Position numbers and translations under genes: made by a program. Source: Angelakisella sp. (lineage in GTDB: Bacteria; Bacillota; Clostridia; Oscillospirales; Ruminococcaceae). From it: a DNA stretch of 6,649 bases. The notes under the pieces are model-generated. The model was not told the DNA's origin and searched no databases. It saw nothing but the letters and a program-made list of their open reading frames with translations. Where the stretch lies: assembly GCA_022795575.1 (NCBI GenBank), contig JAAWGY010000126.1, positions 1-6,649 of the forward strand, read 5' to 3'. Positions within the stretch are counted from its first letter, which is position 1. Each line of letters opens with the position of its first letter. Shown piece after piece: positions 5,551-6,649 of this stretch.

Positions 5551-5614
5551 GTACCGGCCTGCATCCTTGGGCCGTCGGTACGGCCTCCTATATTATCAGG
5601 ACGGCCTGCCGTCC
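5551..5614 (-). other. Structured plsC-pepT spacer with overlapping inverted repeats
   Basis: Three foldbacks occur between the end of plsC and the pepT ribosome binding site. Hairpin A (5599-5614) is GGACGGC-CT-GCCGTCC on the plus strand and overlaps the last plsC codons. Hairpin B (5570-5585) is GGCCGT-CGGT-ACGGCC. Hairpin C pairs GTACCG (5551-5556) with CGGTAC (5576-5581) and can extend with GGC/GCC. B and C share 5576-5581 and cannot form together, and A and B have matching arms. None is followed by a U-tract, so this may be an mRNA processing, stability or attenuation element, or chance in GC-rich DNA. Confidence 0.4.
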
Positions 5615-6324
5615 TTGGCCTCCACAATCCGCTGCCGGATCTCCTCGCCGATGAGCTTGCCCTCCTCCCGGCTCAGCCCCTTGGTGGGCACCGGCTCCAG
5701 CACCCGCAGCTTTACCGCCGCCGAGTGGATCCGCATATTGTGGGCTTCCATCGCCCGGTAGCTGCCGTCGATGACCACCGGCACCACCGGCACACCGGCC
5801 TTTAGCGCGGCCCGGAAGCCGCCGTTTTTGAACTCCCCCACGGTATCGCCCCGGCTGCGGGTGCCCTCCGGGAAGATGATGAAGGAGCGGCTCCGCCGGG
5901 TCATGTTCCGGGCGGCCTCCCCCAGGGCGGCCACCGACTGGCGGGCGTTGTCCCGGTCGATAAAGACGCAGTCCAGCAGCTCCATCCAGCTGCGGATCAG
6001 GGGGATGCGGCGGATCTCCTGCTTGGCGATGAGGGGATGGGGCCGGTCCAGCCAAGCCAGCAGCACGGGGATATCGAAGTAGCTTTGGTGGTTGGGGACG
6101 AACACCACCGGCTCGTCGGGGATGTTCTCCAGCCCGGAAACCTCCACGGTGACACCGGCCAGCCGCAGCAGCGATCGGGCCCACCGCTGGATGGTAGGCT
6201 CCACAATCCGGTCCCGGGCCTCCAGCTCCCCCGCGGCGTTCAGGCGCTGGGCACGCTTTAGCTTTGGCAGGGCAAGGATCAGGTAGAGCCAGAAGTACGC
6301 GAACCATAGAATCGTTTTTATCAT
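5596..6324 (-). CDS. plsC: 1-acyl-sn-glycerol-3-phosphate acyltransferase (PlsC/LPLAT family)
   Basis: A 242-residue membrane-associated acyltransferase that most likely converts lysophosphatidic acid to phosphatidic acid in phospholipid synthesis. An N-terminal hydrophobic segment (about 3-20, ILWFAYFWLYLILALP) should anchor it to the inner face of the membrane. The four family motifs are all present: NHQSYFD at 78-84 with the H-X4-D catalytic pair His79/Asp84, FIDRDN at 121-126, FPEGTRS at 151-157, and GVPVVPVVIDG at 177-187. The length is typical. The start ATG is supported by AAAGGAGG at 6333-6340, eight nt upstream, and by a near-consensus promoter at 6363-6391. It probably leads a plsC-pepT unit. 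Other lysophospholipid acyltransferases share these motifs, so acceptor specificity is inferred. Confidence 0.92.
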   Translation of the reverse strand: MIKTILWFAYFWLYLILALPKLKRAQRLNAAGELEARDRIVEPTIQRWARSLLRLAGVTVEVSGLENIPDEPVVFVPNHQSYFDIPVLLAWLDRPHPLIAKQEIRRIPLIRSWMELLDCVFIDRDNARQSVAALGEAARNMTRRSRSFIIFPEGTRSRGDTVGEFKNGGFRAALKAGVPVVPVVIDGSYRAMEAHNMRIHSAAVKLRVLEPVPTKGLSREEGKLIGEEIRQRIVEAKDGRPS

Positions 6325-6362
6325 GGGGGCTGCCTCCTTTTCCGGGCTGTGTTTTGTTATCG

Positions 6363-6391
6363 ATTATACACGATTTGCAGCCGGATGCCAA
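6363..6391 (-). promoter_or_regulatory. Sigma-A-type promoter of plsC-pepT
   Basis: On the - strand TTGGCA (plus 6386-6391, 5 of 6 to consensus) and a perfect TATAAT (plus 6363-6368) are 17 nt apart. Predicted initiation is near 6356, about 30 nt before the plsC ATG. The inverted repeat AGGCTC-TAA-GAGCCT (6391-6405) abuts the -35 hexamer and could be a regulator site or the tail of an upstream transcript. Confidence 0.8.
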
Positions 6392-6405
6392 GGCTCTAAG
6401 AGCCT

Positions 6406-6550
6406 GTTCGGGATCTCCTGGTGCGCCGGATTGGCAGGGATTCTTACCTCCTGCAAGGCAATAAACCGCAGCCATATTTGCTGTATTGCAAGGCTTTTTA
6501 ACGCTACGGGGGGGAAGACCTGGCAATGGGCAGACGGAGCGAGCTTGGAT
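6406..6550. other. Gene-free stretch with foldbacks, right end
   Basis: No ribosome binding site or family-like protein is visible between the plsC promoter and the repeat at 6551. An imperfect hairpin is formed by GCAATA (6458-6463) and CAGC (6469-6472) with GCTG (6480-6483) and TATTGC (6484-6489), leaving AACCG bulged. TGCAAGGC occurs on either side of it (6452-6459, 6487-6494), and TTTTT follows at 6495-6499 on the + strand. A small RNA or a dispersed element is possible but not established. Confidence 0.35.
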
Positions 6551-6578
6551 AGGCTTTTAGGCCGGTGAACCCAAAATG
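6551..6578 (-). repeat. Dispersed repeat, right copy (inverted relative to 172-199)
   Basis: Its first 16 nt (AGGCTTTTAGGCCGGT) are the exact reverse complement of 184-199, and similarity continues into AACCCAAAATG. It overlaps the outer arm of the terminator hairpin at 6570-6611. The two copies bracket all seven genes in this window. Confidence 0.7.
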
Positions 6579-6611
6579 CGCCCGCCAATTGCATCGGCGG
6601 GCTGTTTTGGG
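6570..6611. terminator. Bidirectional intrinsic terminator at right edge
   Basis: GCCCGCC (6580-6586) pairs with GGCGGGC (6596-6602) around a nine-nt loop. The flanking CCCAAAA (6570-6576) and TTTTGGG (6605-6611) are also complementary, giving a U-tract on either strand. The likeliest client is a - strand gene lying mostly or wholly beyond the right edge. In the remaining 6612-6649 I see no supportable feature. Confidence 0.7.
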
Positions 6612-6649
6612 GAGAAAGCGGCTACTCCTAACCCCGGCCGCGGTTTGCG

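Noticed and set aside
5520..5627. Upstream extension of pepT by 36 codons
   Set aside because: It passes through the binding site and into plsC, and PepT proteins begin at the MKALDRFLRY equivalent.
6355..6365. ATCGATAA next to the plsC -10, resembling a half-site of the rubrerythrin operator
   Set aside because: Only one half is present and the other side has no symmetry; too short to claim a regulator site.
5588..6526. Long - strand frame of 312 codons over plsC
   Set aside because: It lies in another frame of plsC, is dominated by Gly, Pro, Ala and Arg as GC-rich shadow frames are, and lacks motifs; plsC has all four family motifs.
6364..6594. 76-codon - strand frame at the right end
   Set aside because: Its start lies in the loop of a terminator hairpin, it has no ribosome binding site, spans the dispersed repeat, and its end covers the plsC promoter.
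6366..6649. tRNA, tmRNA, RNase P, SRP or 6S RNA gene in the right intergenic region
   Set aside because: None of the diagnostic conserved sequences or paired ends could be found on either strand.

Overview
The window looks like a stretch of core chromosome from a GC-rich Clostridia bacterium. The likely group is Oscillospiraceae/Ruminococcaceae-like gut anaerobes. This rests on GC-rich codon choice, strong AGGAGG-type ribosome binding sites, a reverse-type rubrerythrin typical of anaerobic Firmicutes, and GC-rich intergenic repeats. The taxonomic call is an inference, because no rRNA or marker gene is present. Six conventional protein genes and one 29-codon small gene can be supported.

Left part (1-1171, + strand): a repeat-bearing intergenic stretch has two identical 30-bp copies at 31-60 and 86-115 and a 28-nt dispersed repeat at 172-199. 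It is followed by an endonuclease/exonuclease/phosphatase-family hydrolase. Middle part (1273-2242): a tiny Asn/Gln-rich gene on the - strand is divergent from a rubrerythrin (NADH peroxidase-type) gene. The rubrerythrin gene has a near-consensus promoter, a perfect 19-nt Fur/PerR-like palindrome at the predicted transcription start, and a strong intrinsic terminator.

Right part (2272-6324, all - strand) appears to hold two transcription units. The promoter-distal unit is an amidohydrolase gene followed by mutY, overlapping by 4 nt (GTGA). The other is plsC followed by pepT, with its own promoter upstream of plsC and a hairpin after pepT that abuts the promoter of the next unit. The right end (6369-6649) is intergenic and contains an oppositely oriented copy of the left-end repeat and a bidirectional terminator for a gene outside the window.

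Functionally this is housekeeping: peroxide detoxification (rubrerythrin), oxidative DNA repair (MutY), phospholipid synthesis (PlsC) and peptide turnover (PepT), plus two hydrolases of unknown substrate. Rubrerythrin and MutY are convergent neighbours with an oxidative-damage theme. I see no mobile element, CRISPR array, tRNA or rRNA, and no convincing new multi-gene system. The most useful leads are the rubrerythrin operator, the 29-aa gene, the dispersed and tandem repeats, and the structured plsC-pepT spacer.
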